From the NCBI RefSeq assembly GCF_003004665.1, contig NZ_MUHY01000001.1, positions 496,001-560,000 on the forward strand: a stretch of 64,000 bases of DNA, read 5' to 3'. This DNA comes from Candidatus Pandoraea novymonadis (lineage in GTDB: Bacteria > Pseudomonadota > Gammaproteobacteria > Burkholderiales > Burkholderiaceae). Of this stretch, positions 23,968 through 34,125 are shown in pieces. Made by a program: the position numbers and the translations under genes. Numbering within the stretch: position 1 is the first letter of the stretch; each line of letters starts with the position of its first letter. Under the pieces are notes generated by a model. The model did not search any database. It saw nothing but the letters and a program-made list of their open reading frames with translations, and was not told the DNA's origin.

Positions 23968-25653
23968 ATGCCTCGCCGTATTCTCGTTACTTCCGCATTG
24001 CCCTACGCCAATGGCCAAATTCATATCGGTCATTTGATGGAATATATCCAAACTGATATCTGGGTACGTTTTATGAGGATGCAGGATCATGAGGTACACT
24101 ACGTAGGTGCTGATGACACTCACGGCACACCGATCATGTTGCGTGCGGAAAAAGAAGGGATCACCCCTAAAGATCTCATCGATCGTATCTGGAAAGAGCA
24201 CAAACGCGATTTCGATCATTTCAGTATCTCATTCGATAATTATTACTCAACCGACTCCGAAGAAAATCGCATATTGTCAGAAAATATCTACCTTTCACTT
24301 CAGGCTCAAGGGCTCATCGAATCGCGTGATATCGAACAAGCTTATGATCCAGTTAAAGAAATGTTCCTGCCGGACCGTTTCATCAAGGGCGAGTGCCCAA
24401 AGTGTCATGCCAAAGATCAGTACGGAGATTCCTGCGAAGTTTGCGGTTCAACCTATGCACCAACGGACTTAAAGCACGCATACTCAGTATTATCAGGTGT
24501 CACACCCGTGCGTAAAATATCTACCCACTATTTCTTCAAGCTATCTGATCCCCGCTGCGAGCTTTTTTTACGACATTGGGTAACGAGTCTCGCACAGCCA
24601 GAGGCTATCAACAAGATGAAGGAATGGCTTGGTGATAGTGCCAAAACTTCAACTTTGACCGATTGGGATATTTCTCGCGATGCGCCATATTTTGGTTTTG
24701 AAATCCCGGGCGCGCCAGGCGCATATTTTTATGTGTGGCTCGATGCTCCTGTCGGCTATTATGCAAGCTTTAAAAATCTATGCGAGAAGAAACACCTGAA
24801 TTTCGAGGAATGGGTCAAGCCATCTACGAATACTGAGCAATTCCATTTCATTGGTAAAGACATCTTGTATTTCCATACATTATTTTGGCCAGCAATGCTT
24901 AAATTTTCAGGTTATCGAACACCAACGAATATTTTCGCCCATGGTTTTTTGACCATCAATGGTCAAAAAATGTCGAAATCACGAGGGACCTTTATCACAG
25001 CAAAAAGCTTCATCGATACAGGACTCAACCCGGAGTGGTTACGATATTACATCGCTGCAAAACTCAACAGTACAATGGAAGACATCGATCTGAACCTGGA
25101 TGACTTCATCTCACGCGTCAACAGCGATCTAGTCGGCAAGTATGTCAACATTGCCAGTCGTGCCTCCGGTTTCTTACTTAAACGATTTGAAGGCCGTATC
25201 CTGGATAGCGCAATGTCAAAATTGTTACTCGAACAATTACGTACTGCAGCGCCAAAAATCGCATCACTCTATGAAGAAAGAGAGTACAGCAAAGCATTGC
25301 GTCTAATAATGGAACAGGCCGATAAAATAAATAGTTATGTCGAAACCGTGAAACCGTGGAATCTGGCCAAAAATCACAGTCAAAGTAGTACGCTCCATGA
25401 AGCTTGCAGCGTCTGTCTAGAGGCATTCCGTTTACTAACACTATACCTAAAACCGGTTCTACCGGTCACAGCCAATGCGGTCGAACGTTTCTTTAATATC
25501 GCCCCACTCACCTGGAAAGATGTGAATAAACCACTTAATAAGGCGAACACCATCACGATATACAAGCACCTGATAACACGAGTCGATAGCAAACAGATAG
25601 AGGTACTTCTGACGGCAAACCGCGATTCAATACAGGCTAAAGAAGCCTGCTAG
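23968..25653 (+). CDS. metG: Methionyl-tRNA synthetase lacking the C-terminal domain
   Basis: MetG charges tRNA-Met. The protein begins [20 protein letters not shown] with the HIGH motif at about residues 19-22. Zinc-binding cysteines follow in [20 protein letters not shown], and KMSKS lies in [13 protein letters not shown]. The anticodon-binding helical domain is intact through VKPWNLAK. The protein ends at residue 561, soon after the [15 protein letters not shown] block. Burkholderia MetG continues another 150 or so residues with an OB-fold tRNA-binding domain that dimerises the enzyme; no remnant of it is seen after the stop. The catalytic core should still work, as in naturally short MetRS forms. 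Confidence 0.95.
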   Translation: MPRRILVTSALPYANGQIHIGHLMEYIQTDIWVRFMRMQDHEVHYVGADDTHGTPIMLRAEKEGITPKDLIDRIWKEHKRDFDHFSISFDNYYSTDSEENRILSENIYLSLQAQGLIESRDIEQAYDPVKEMFLPDRFIKGECPKCHAKDQYGDSCEVCGSTYAPTDLKHAYSVLSGVTPVRKISTHYFFKLSDPRCELFLRHWVTSLAQPEAINKMKEWLGDSAKTSTLTDWDISRDAPYFGFEIPGAPGAYFYVWLDAPVGYYASFKNLCEKKHLNFEEWVKPSTNTEQFHFIGKDILYFHTLFWPAMLKFSGYRTPTNIFAHGFLTINGQKMSKSRGTFITAKSFIDTGLNPEWLRYYIAAKLNSTMEDIDLNLDDFISRVNSDLVGKYVNIASRASGFLLKRFEGRILDSAMSKLLLEQLRTAAPKIASLYEEREYSKALRLIMEQADKINSYVETVKPWNLAKNHSQSSTLHEACSVCLEAFRLLTLYLKPVLPVTANAVERFFNIAPLTWKDVNKPLNKANTITIYKHLITRVDSKQIEVLLTANRDSIQAKEAC

Positions 25654-26179
25654 TCAAAGTGAAAGATAAAGTATCAAATACGTCAATTTCGCCAAAATCG
25701 AATGAGGCGAAAAATCGTTAATGATCAACCGATAGAAAGTTCTAATAACCGCTACAATTCGAGCGCTGCCTAAGTAGCAAAAATACTCTACATCTTCTCT
25801 GGCATCGAATCAGCTAATCGACCAGAAAAAGCCGAAAACTCGGAGAGAGGAGATTAACGATTGTTCTTCTAAAACCGTAGAGACAGAAAAAGAGGATATT
25901 TTTTCTAAAATATGGTGAGGTCCTGGTCAAAGGATAAAAAACCGAATTAGTTATCTGCAATACCTTTTCGCACTAGGGCTCACACACGAGTAAAAACGCT
26001 AGGGAAAAACCATTCTATGAAATCATGACAACTTGGTGGATAGAAGACAAGAAATACACTTTCGTCTAGATAAATTCTTGATCTTATGGTTTTTCGGCTT
26101 CAAAAAATGGGTAGTTAAATGCCAATTATTGGTAAAATTTAGCAAATTATGTATTTTTTATTTTTTATGCATAGTAATC
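25654..26179. other. Gene-free stretch downstream of metG
   Basis: About 525 bases without a coding frame that I can support. A weak 7-bp inverted repeat (TTTCGCC ... GGCGAAA, around 25687-25713) lies 35 bases after the metG stop without a T-run, so it is a poor terminator. The region holds no trace of the lost MetG C-terminal domain. Confidence 0.45.
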
Positions 26180-26359
26180 ATGTACGAATCTGACATCACC
26201 CAATTTATTAATGAACTAAAAAAAAAGAAACCGACCCTAGAAGCAGAACAGCGATATGGTCGCTCTCTGCTCTGGGATAAAGGATCGATTGATTTAGATG
26301 AACGCGAACGTAACAAGCAATCTAATGTTCAAGCGGAATACGTCCATCCAAGAAAATAG
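26180..26359 (+). CDS. DUF3460 family protein
   Basis: A 59-residue protein begins MYESDITQFINELKKKKPTL and continues through RYGRSLLWDKGSIDLDERER. This matches the DUF3460 family, small proteins of unknown function found in betaproteobacteria, in length and in the LLWDK.IDLDER core. The start at 26180 matches the family N-terminus; the frame is open 49 codons further upstream but that part is unconserved and hydrophobic by chance. In Burkholderia this gene sits directly before scpA and panC, the same order as here. A run of nine A (26218-26226) encodes the lysine stretch. Function unknown. Confidence 0.85.
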   Translation: MYESDITQFINELKKKKPTLEAEQRYGRSLLWDKGSIDLDERERNKQSNVQAEYVHPRK

Positions 26360-26469
26360 AATCAAATATTTAGTCTGAATTTTCATTCTTTTTCTCAAAG
26401 CAACTAAACACTTTCAGCTCTAAGAGCTCCCAGTCCCGTCTGAAATAATATCCCATACCGTGCCGATAT

Positions 26470-26775
26470 TCATATCGGCCTATTCAAGATAGACAAACGA
26501 TTCGCAACCGTATCCAGTCGCTATTTAAATTTTCTTTGAAACATTTGAAGGGTCCATCAGATTTTTTGCTCTAATTAAAAACAGCATTTCAATGCGCCTG
26601 TCATTCCAATAACTCAAGTCAAGAAATAATACCTGTTGCAGTACGTCAAAAAATTGATATACAAATCTTGCGTCGCTTGCAAAACCAGCATTTCTAAAAT
26701 TTTCGAGATTCTTAAGAGGATTCTGTCAGCCAGTCTCTGGTTAAAAATCCTCTCTACCTCCGATTACTTCCCAAT
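26470..26775 (+). pseudogene. scpA: Relic of scpA (segregation and condensation protein A)
   Basis: Between the DUF3460 gene and panC the three forward frames contain successive ScpA blocks. They are GLFKIDKRFAT (from 26477), FFETFEG, then GPSDFLL with a stop, KQHFNAPVIPITQVKK, and then ILRRLQNQHF (from 26665) and NPLYLRLLP (26746-26772). The family reads EPLFK, FLETFEGPLDLLLYLI, KQNFNVLDIP, LILRRLQNARFMEF and APIYVRL in that order. The relic is broken by at least three frameshifts and several stops, and lacks the middle of the gene. The 26360-26961 gap holds nothing else. ScpA is the kleisin of the SMC-ScpAB condensin. Confidence 0.8.
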
Positions 26776-26946
26776 CCTGACTGCCTGGAGCAATTGAATT
26801 TACCAGTGGAAATAAGATCCTTTTGTGCACGTGAATCGGGATTTCCTCTACAATCCCCTGTAATAATTTATCTGGCCCCACTTGGTCCGATATGAGAACA
26901 GACAACGATAGCCTATCACTGTGAATCAGCTTTGTATCGCCTTTAA

Positions 26947-27801
<855 letters not shown>

Positions 27802-28333
27802 TCTCATAGTGGTGCTTCATCACACACTCCTATCTATATCTGCACAATACCAAAAATTCCTAACAAAAAACTGCTATATACAGCATAGTATAAAAATAAA
27901 AAATTACTTCGCAACTTTCTTCCTAACATACTATGCGAAGACACATAACGAAGATTCGTGTTGTCACTATCAATAAGAATCTTGTATAGATTAGATTAAA
28001 ACAAGATAATAGGTAAAAATAGAAATTAATTAAGATTGACGGAATATATTTAAAATATGTAACATATAAAAATGAAAATTCTGTCTATGCTATAAAAATA
28101 TTTCTTTCTATTTATTATTTATATATAAATAATAAAAATTATCAAAAAAATATAATTTCATTTAAATAGTCAACTTTCAATAAATAAAGAATAAATTAAT
28201 TTTAATAGAGATAAAAATACCAATAAAAAAAGTACAATGAATTTTTATATCTATAGGTATCAGTCAATACGTTTTGCGCGCTCAAAGTTCGATAATTCCG
28301 TTAAAATATATTAAAATTATAGGATTTAAGCCA
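27802..28333. other. Very A/T-rich gene-free stretch after panC
   Basis: About 530 bases, extremely A/T-rich from 27830 on, with no open frame worth reporting. panD, expected here by Burkholderia order, is missing without trace. A 26-bp perfect palindrome lies within it (listed separately). Confidence 0.5.
28111..28136. repeat. 26-bp perfect A/T palindrome
   Basis: The 26 bases starting TTTATTATTTATA are their own reverse complement, with no spacer (13-bp arms). All bases are A or T. The palindrome lies in the middle of the A/T-rich stretch between panC and the ZapB-like gene. It could extrude a cruciform, but in sequence this A/T-rich a chance origin is possible. Confidence 0.7.
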
Positions 28334-28606
28334 ATGCTCGCCCAACTCGAACTTCTTGCCAGCAAAATAGAACAGCTGATTTCTGTCAATCAACACTCAC
28401 GTCAGCATAATGAAACCTTGCTTGCCGAACTAGAACTTACCAAGACCAAATGCGAAAATGCTCTAAAAAATGTCGAACAACTCTATCAAGAGCGGGATGC
28501 TTTGCGTCTAAACCGTGACCAACTCGCTAGAAAAATTAATGATGCTCATATCCGTCTGAGTACTATTCTAGAAGAACTTCAATCAATAACCAATCAGAAT
28601 AGATAG
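28334..28606 (+). CDS. ZapB-like coiled-coil protein (TIGR02449 type)
   Basis: The 90-residue protein from the ATG at 28334 begins MLAQLELLASKIEQLISVNQ and is predicted by eye to be one long coiled coil with heptad leucines and charged residues (LLAELELTKTKCENALKNV, LRLNRDQLARKINDAHIRLS). Burkholderia genomes carry a TIGR02449-type protein of this kind directly before zapA. It resembles the cell-division factor ZapB in size and architecture, but homology to E. coli ZapB is not certain. Spacing to zapA is 34 bases, so the two are probably cotranscribed. A frame open 20 codons upstream has no support. Confidence 0.8.
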   Translation: MLAQLELLASKIEQLISVNQHSRQHNETLLAELELTKTKCENALKNVEQLYQERDALRLNRDQLARKINDAHIRLSTILEELQSITNQNR

Positions 28607-28640
28607 ACAGAGGATCTTCTTGGCGTTCCTATAGGAAAAC

Positions 28641-28955
28641 ATGACTATCAAGCAGCTCGAAGTCGAAATCTTAACTCAGTCATATAAGCTCGCGTGCCTA
28701 CCAGAACATGAAGCCGATTTACGTTTGGCAGTATCCCGCCTAGATGCTGAAATGAGAAAAGTACGTGAAAGTACTGCCGTGCGTGGGATGGACCGCATTG
28801 CTGTTATAGCAGCTTTGTCACTAACATCCGAATTGCTTACTTTAGAAAAAAGTATTGTTACCGGACAGGCATTCCACACGGAAGAAATTCAGCATAGGAT
28901 AAATGAAATGAATAATCGACTAGATTCGATACTTGATCAGTACCAACAATTTTGA
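28641..28955 (+). CDS. zapA: Cell division protein ZapA
   Basis: ZapA cross-links FtsZ filaments at the Z-ring. The 104-residue protein begins MTIKQLEVEILTQSYKLACL, the usual N-terminal beta-strand region, followed by VRGMDRIAVIAALSLTSELL, a hallmark helix, and a C-terminal coiled coil. Length is normal. In Burkholderia 6S RNA and a formyltetrahydrofolate cyclo-ligase gene follow; I see neither in 28956-29200. Confidence 0.9.
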   Translation: MTIKQLEVEILTQSYKLACLPEHEADLRLAVSRLDAEMRKVRESTAVRGMDRIAVIAALSLTSELLTLEKSIVTGQAFHTEEIQHRINEMNNRLDSILDQYQQF

Positions 28956-29200
28956 TTGGTATCCTAAAAAGAAAAATGTTCAGATTCGGCACATTAAATC
29001 TATGGGATATTTTCATAAAAAATTATTAACTTAAATTATTCTCGACCGACCACTAAACTTAAATTGAATTATTCATGCTGTAGTTCACAAAAGACAATAG
29101 GTCTGCTCATTTGAGTGACAACCCAATTGCAAAAGTATAAAAAGATAAAAAACAAGGAGATTACGGCTAAAGAAACCTAAAACTAAAACCACAAAATATC

Positions 29201-30151
29201 TCATCCCAATGCGTGAACCAATTCAGGCACAATGGTAAACAAATCTCCTACTAACCCATAATCAGCCACGGAGAAAATAGGCGCTTCTGGATCATTGTTG
29301 ATTGCGACGATCACTTTCGAATCCTTCATCCCTGCCAAATGCTGAATCGCTCCCGAAATACCTATGGCAAAATATAGTTCTGGCGCAACAATTTTCCCCG
29401 TTTGACCAACTTGAAAATCGTTGGATACGTAACCTGCATCGACTGCCGCACGCGATGCACCCAAGGCCGCGCTAAGCTTTTCAGCCAAGGGCTTCAACAC
29501 CTTATTATAGTTTTGATTAGAACCCAAACCACGTCCACCAGACACAACGATCTTGGCTGAAGTTAGCTCCGGATGGTCAAGCTTCGTTACTTCACGCCAA
29601 AGAAATTGCGAAAAACCACTATCGCTGACCGGTAGCAACATTTCCACCGAAGCATTCCCTCCTATTTCTAAAGTAGGTTCAAAACCTGTACTTCGCACAG
29701 TGATCACTTTTACACGATCAATGCTTTGCACTGTGGCAATTGCATTGCCAGTATAGATAGGTCGTTCAAATGTATCCGCTGTATTGATTTTTGTGATATC
29801 CGAGATCTGTGCTACATCCAAAAGTGCCGCCACCCGCGGAAGAATGTTCTTACCATATGATGTCGCCGGTGCAAGGATATGGGTATAACCTTCGGCAATA
29901 GCCACCACTTGCAGAGCAATATTCTCGGCCAAGCCATCACCAAGATGCAGCGCATCGGCCAGCAGCACTTGCTTAACTCCTACAATTTTCGTTGCAGCAT
30001 CCGCCACGATACGTGCACCAAAACCTGCAATCAGTACATGTATAGGAGCATCTAATTGCAGCGCTGCCGTAATGGTATGCAACGTCGAAGCCTTAATTGA
30101 CTGATTATCATGTTCAGCCAACACCAAAATTTTTCTGGAATCATCACTCAT
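29201..30151 (-). CDS. etfA: Electron transfer flavoprotein alpha subunit
   Basis: EtfA holds the FAD of the heterodimeric ETF that passes electrons from acyl-CoA and related dehydrogenases to the quinone pool. The start at 30151 gives 316 residues beginning MSDDSRKILVLAEHDNQSIK. The C-terminal FAD-binding domain shows IVVSGGRGLGSNQNY, GASRAAVDAGYV, QVGQTGKIVAPELYFAIGIS and IVAINNDPEAPIF, all conserved. The start is ten bases after the etfB stop. No acyl-CoA dehydrogenase or ETF-quinone oxidoreductase gene is in the window, so the partner enzymes are unknown. Confidence 0.96.
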   Translation of the reverse strand: MSDDSRKILVLAEHDNQSIKASTLHTITAALQLDAPIHVLIAGFGARIVADAATKIVGVKQVLLADALHLGDGLAENIALQVVAIAEGYTHILAPATSYGKNILPRVAALLDVAQISDITKINTADTFERPIYTGNAIATVQSIDRVKVITVRSTGFEPTLEIGGNASVEMLLPVSDSGFSQFLWREVTKLDHPELTSAKIVVSGGRGLGSNQNYNKVLKPLAEKLSAALGASRAAVDAGYVSNDFQVGQTGKIVAPELYFAIGISGAIQHLAGMKDSKVIVAINNDPEAPIFSVADYGLVGDLFTIVPELVHALG

Positions 30152-30161
30152 TTCATCTCTC

Positions 30162-30911
30162 CTAGAGTACTTTGGCTTCATTTTTTAATTTTTCTACCAG
30201 AGTGGTCACATCTGGCACTTTTATTGTCACCCTATCCTTCAATGGTTCAGAAATTTTGAGGATCTTTAGACGGGAAGTTACATCCACCGATAAATCTGCT
30301 AGCTTAAGGATATCCAATCTCTTCTTCTTCGCCTTCATGAGGTTTGGCAAAGTTATATAACGAGGTTCATTCAAACGTAAATCGGTTGTAATGACCGCTG
30401 GCAAGGACAAGGACAAGGTTTCCAAACCGCCATCAACTTCACGTGTAACTTGCACACGATCATTTGAAATAATGACCTTCGACGCGAAAGTAGCTTGTGG
30501 CAATTTAGCCAATGCCGCTAACATTTGACCGGTTTGGTTTGAATCATCGTCGATCGCTTGCTTGCCCAAAAGCACCAATTTTGGTTCTTCCCGAATCACA
30601 AGTACTGTCAATAGTTTAGCTACAGCCAAAGGCTCTAATTCTTCGTCTGATTCGATTAAGATTGCTCGATCAGCACCTATCGCCAAGGCCATACGCAACG
30701 TTTCCTGCACCTGCGCAACACCAACTGATACCGCAATGATTTCCGTTGCTATGCCATCTTCCTTCAAACGAACAGCTTCTTCCATGGCAATTTCGTCAAA
30801 CGGATTCATTGACATTTTCAAATTTGCATTTTCAATGCCACTACCATCGCCTTTTACGCGAACCTTAATATTGCAATCCACCACACGCTTCACTGAGACA
30901 AGTATTTTCAT
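30162..30911 (-). CDS. etfB: Electron transfer flavoprotein beta subunit
   Basis: EtfB binds AMP and interfaces with partner dehydrogenases. The start at 30911 gives 249 residues beginning [20 protein letters not shown]; an ATG at 30926 would add five residues. Conserved blocks are [34 protein letters not shown] (the AMP-binding region and ETF-beta signature) and [11 protein letters not shown]. It is the first gene of an etfB-etfA pair, with the promoter likely in the 230 bases before it, which it shares with the divergent ferredoxin reductase gene. Confidence 0.96.
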   Translation of the reverse strand: MKILVSVKRVVDCNIKVRVKGDGSGIENANLKMSMNPFDEIAMEEAVRLKEDGIATEIIAVSVGVAQVQETLRMALAIGADRAILIESDEELEPLAVAKLLTVLVIREEPKLVLLGKQAIDDDSNQTGQMLAALAKLPQATFASKVIISNDRVQVTREVDGGLETLSLSLPAVITTDLRLNEPRYITLPNLMKAKKKRLDILKLADLSVDVTSRLKILKISEPLKDRVTIKVPDVTTLVEKLKNEAKVL

Positions 30912-31141
30912 GTATCGTCGCTCCAAAAATTACGTCTGTTCTATTAGGTTGCATTTATGACTACAAAAAATAAAACGTGCGTTATAGGCTGACAACCCAT
31001 AAATACCAACCAGCCATCTCACGAAACCTCGAACGATCTTAACATTCTAATATAATACTTACAGCTAACCGTATTACTATAGGCAACAACATCACCATAG
31101 CTAAGCTACACTGGAAACCCACTAATCATTAGAGCATCACC

Positions 31142-31933
31142 ATGGACGTTCAAAAAAAGTACTCACAACAACGTATTACCGACATTCGGTTTTGGACGCC
31201 TTCACTCTTGTCCATTAAAACGGAACGCCCTGCCGCATTGCAATTTATTGCTGGTCAATTCGTTCCTCTTGGTTTGCCAAAAGAGGATGGCAGTCTAATC
31301 TGGCGCGCATATTCTTTCGTCTCTGGACCTACTGACGATCATTTGGAGTTCTACTCGATTATCGCTCCCGACGGAGAATTCAGCCCACAGCTAGCGACTC
31401 TGAAAGTCGGTGATATGCTCTTGGTTGAACACAATGCATATGGTTTCTTGACACTCGAGCGTTTCACTGGCGGTCAAGATTTGTGGATGATGGCAACTGG
31501 TACCGGGCTTGCACCATTCATCTCGATATTAAGAGACCCCATAGTATGGTCTAGATTTCAACACATTTTTATCGTACATAGTGCACGACATGCACAAGAT
31601 CTCACTTACGCTGATCTTCTCACACATTTTCAGCACGACAAAATAGACCCGGTACACCTCGGCAAACTTCATTACATTCCCACTCTAACACGTGAAGAAG
31701 CCCCCGGTATGCTCCATGGACGCATCACCACATTGCTTTCAAATGGTGTACTTGAACGCACCGCCAAAACAACACTAAATCACGAAAATTCACGCATCAT
31801 GGTGTGTGGCAATCCAGAGATGGTAAAGGACACGCGGAAATTATTGACAAAAGCTGGCTATACCGTCAGCCGAACAGCAACACCAGGTCCCCTCGTGTTA
31901 GAAAATCAGTGGAAACCCATTGCTACTGCCTAA
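31142..31933 (+). CDS. fpr: Ferredoxin--NADP reductase
   Basis: Fpr moves electrons between NADPH and ferredoxin or flavodoxin through FAD. The 263-residue protein begins MDVQKKYSQQRITDIRFWTP. The FAD-binding motif WRAYSFVSGP and the flavin region LEFYSIIAPDGEFSP are present. The NADP domain has MMATGTGLAPFISIL and MVCGNPEMVKDTRKLL. The C-terminus ENQWKPI is typical of the bacterial subclass. It is likely the electron supply for iron-sulfur assembly and other reductive steps. Confidence 0.94.
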   Translation: MDVQKKYSQQRITDIRFWTPSLLSIKTERPAALQFIAGQFVPLGLPKEDGSLIWRAYSFVSGPTDDHLEFYSIIAPDGEFSPQLATLKVGDMLLVEHNAYGFLTLERFTGGQDLWMMATGTGLAPFISILRDPIVWSRFQHIFIVHSARHAQDLTYADLLTHFQHDKIDPVHLGKLHYIPTLTREEAPGMLHGRITTLLSNGVLERTAKTTLNHENSRIMVCGNPEMVKDTRKLLTKAGYTVSRTATPGPLVLENQWKPIATA

Positions 31934-32231
31934 AAAGCTAAATTAACCGCCCTCCATAAAGAGGTAAAATAAGATGAAACACACAAAGTCTCACCTCAAT
32001 ATATTTTTATCAGTATTTTTACTATCGAGATAGGCAGCACAATCATAAAATACCTTCTCTCTTTCGGGAGCATATCGTTCTATGCTCTTTAGAAAAAAAT
32101 AGTTTAGAAAATTGCTACAAAACTCAACCTATCGGTTGAGGAATCGCAGTCGCCCTTAACTATATACTTACAGCCGCGCAGAACAAAGCGATCCAATCAG
32201 GATATAGTAAAGTCCATTTGCGGAGATGAAA

Positions 32232-33563
32232 ATGGAGATAGAGAAAGCATATTTCAGAAGAGCAACTCATAGTTTTTTTGAACAAAACCGAGACAGAAAT
32301 ATCCCTCAAAAAATACTCCTTCAGGGATCTGAACTATTAACAGATACGAAACAACTCGCAGCATGCAATACGAACGATAACCGATATAAATCATCCATTC
32401 TGCGAGATTGCATGGTCAAAGCAAATCCATTAGAGTTGCCAAACATTAGCCTAACCATCTCTCGCAAGTTTATACATCTATTGCATTTGGTGATGATCAA
32501 CGTAATCACTTTGACAGTCACCACACCTGCCTTAGCTAAATCAGATATGTATGAGAAACTCGTTTCTACGATTTTTGAAGAAGAGGTTAGACCAAATCGC
32601 TATGCCAATCGATCAGAGGTTGATGCGTTCATCAACGAACTTGTTATCCATGAAGATTTTGATCGCGCCACGCTGAAAAAAATATTTGCACAGACAGTAT
32701 TCTCAGAAACCACTGCGAAACTAGTCGCACCACCCTCCACAACCGCCAAGAAAAATTGGCAAGCATACCAATCGCGATTTCTCGACAGCACACGCATCAA
32801 TAATGGTGTGCGCTTTTGGAATGAAAACTCAGCCGCGTTGGCTCGCGCATCTCAAATATTTGGTGTACCGGAAGAAATTATCGTTGCCATCATCGGCGTT
32901 GAAACAATCTACGGCCGTCATATGGGAAATTTTCGAATACTAGATACACTCACAACACTCGCATTCGACTATCCACCAGCACCCAACCGTTCGAGACGAA
33001 TGACCCTGTTTCGCAACGAGCTTGCCAACCTGCTGATCTACGCACGTGAGCAACACATCGACCCATTTTCGCTGTATGGTTCCTACGCCGGTGCCATAGG
33101 TATTCCTCAATTCATGCCATCTAGCATCCGGGCATATGCTATTGATTTTAGCGGAGATAGAAAAATCAATTTAACAAGGAATGTCAGCGATGCCATCGGC
33201 AGTGTCGGCAACTTTCTCAAGATGCATGGTTGGGAAACCAAAAGGCCCATCGTCTGGCATATTTCACCAGACCTCAATAGCCAGCGTATAGCAGAAAAGG
33301 GCGCAGATGGTCAACCTGACCCTCACCACAAGCTAGAAAATTTCATCAAGATAGGTTTACTAATAAACGAGCCGAAGCTTAATCTCAGCACAGAACTAAA
33401 TACACCCATTCTAATCGTCGATTTACCTACTCCAAATCAGCCAACAGAGTACCGAATCGGTTTAAAAAACTTTTCCGTGCTTACCCGTTATAACCGAAGT
33501 TTCTTCTACGCAATGGCCGTCTACGACCTCAGTGAAGCAATCAAAGCCGCACGCAGAAATTAA
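32232..33563 (+). CDS. mltB: Lytic murein transglycosylase B
   Basis: MltB cleaves peptidoglycan glycan strands to anhydromuropeptides. The catalytic glutamate lies in IIGVETIYGRHMGNF, and the motif YAGAIGIPQFMPSS and DAIGSVGNFLKMHGW follow, diagnostic of family 3 transglycosylases. The start is uncertain. ATG at 32232 has CGGAG six bases upstream and gives 443 residues, but it puts about 80 residues before the signal-peptide-like segment INVITLTVTTPALA. An ATG at 32412 gives 383 residues and places that segment near the N-terminus but lacks a good ribosome-binding site. No lipobox is visible. Otherwise intact. Confidence 0.9.
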   Translation: MEIEKAYFRRATHSFFEQNRDRNIPQKILLQGSELLTDTKQLAACNTNDNRYKSSILRDCMVKANPLELPNISLTISRKFIHLLHLVMINVITLTVTTPALAKSDMYEKLVSTIFEEEVRPNRYANRSEVDAFINELVIHEDFDRATLKKIFAQTVFSETTAKLVAPPSTTAKKNWQAYQSRFLDSTRINNGVRFWNENSAALARASQIFGVPEEIIVAIIGVETIYGRHMGNFRILDTLTTLAFDYPPAPNRSRRMTLFRNELANLLIYAREQHIDPFSLYGSYAGAIGIPQFMPSSIRAYAIDFSGDRKINLTRNVSDAIGSVGNFLKMHGWETKRPIVWHISPDLNSQRIAEKGADGQPDPHHKLENFIKIGLLINEPKLNLSTELNTPILIVDLPTPNQPTEYRIGLKNFSVLTRYNRSFFYAMAVYDLSEAIKAARRN

Positions 33564-34125
33564 AGGCACTCATTTTTAGGCCACTCTCACCGCATGTATC
33601 TCAACTATTATTCTGGAATTTATTGGCATAAACCTAATTATGTTATCGTTAAAGAATGCTAGCGGCAGCGATACGCGTAATAATTGTATCAATTTGGGAC
33701 AAGCTCTACGTGATCAACAGATGTACTGAGCTGCCAAATTTACCAACCACAATCATGATCCCACAAGATCAACACATAAAAAAAGTATCCCAGAACGACA
33801 TGGGAGTACTAGCAATACCCTAAGTAGAGAGCACTAGCACATTTCAGAAGCAGCTCCTTTGGGGAGCAATGGATTTTGTTTAGCAACTAGTGAAGCAGAT
33901 TCTATAACTATAGAAAGTCTCTTAAGAGTAATAGGACAACCACCGAGATTTTCTCGATAACGCTACACACATACAAACAGTTTGTTGGAGATGATACAAA
34001 AGCATCGCCTGCCACAAGCACTTGAGAGTCCCCAGTTGTTTCTAGCATTGGCCTAGTGCGATAACGACCTTCTATGTCATACAACATGAGACACCCATCG
34101 TCCCGCTCACAGTGCTTGTGCTCAT
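33564..34125. other. Stretch where cysM, comEA, hldD and hldE should lie
   Basis: About 560 bases between mltB and ugd without an intact gene. As I recall, Burkholderia carries cysM, comEA, hldD and hldE at this junction, so several kilobases are missing. A possible hldE scrap is listed separately; nothing else is legible. Confidence 0.5.
33900..34060 (-). pseudogene. Possible relic of the hldE N-terminus
   Basis: A minus-strand frame reads LETTGDSQVLVAGDAFV, resembling the first beta-strand of the heptose kinase HldE (ARVLVVGDVMLDRYWFG), then VIEKISVVVL, which recalls DVSRISPEAPVPVV with a gap. The position directly downstream of ugd matches hldE in Burkholderia. The match is short and the frame has no clear start of its own, so this is weak. 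Confidence 0.3.

Noticed and set aside
26033-26179. N-terminal extension of the DUF3460 frame by 49 codons
   Set aside because: The family starts at the methionine at 26180, and the upstream residues are A/T-driven hydrophobic sequence without conservation.
28956-29200. 6S RNA expected after zapA
   Set aside because: I could not find the closing stem or the open-complex-like bubble, so no RNA gene is called.
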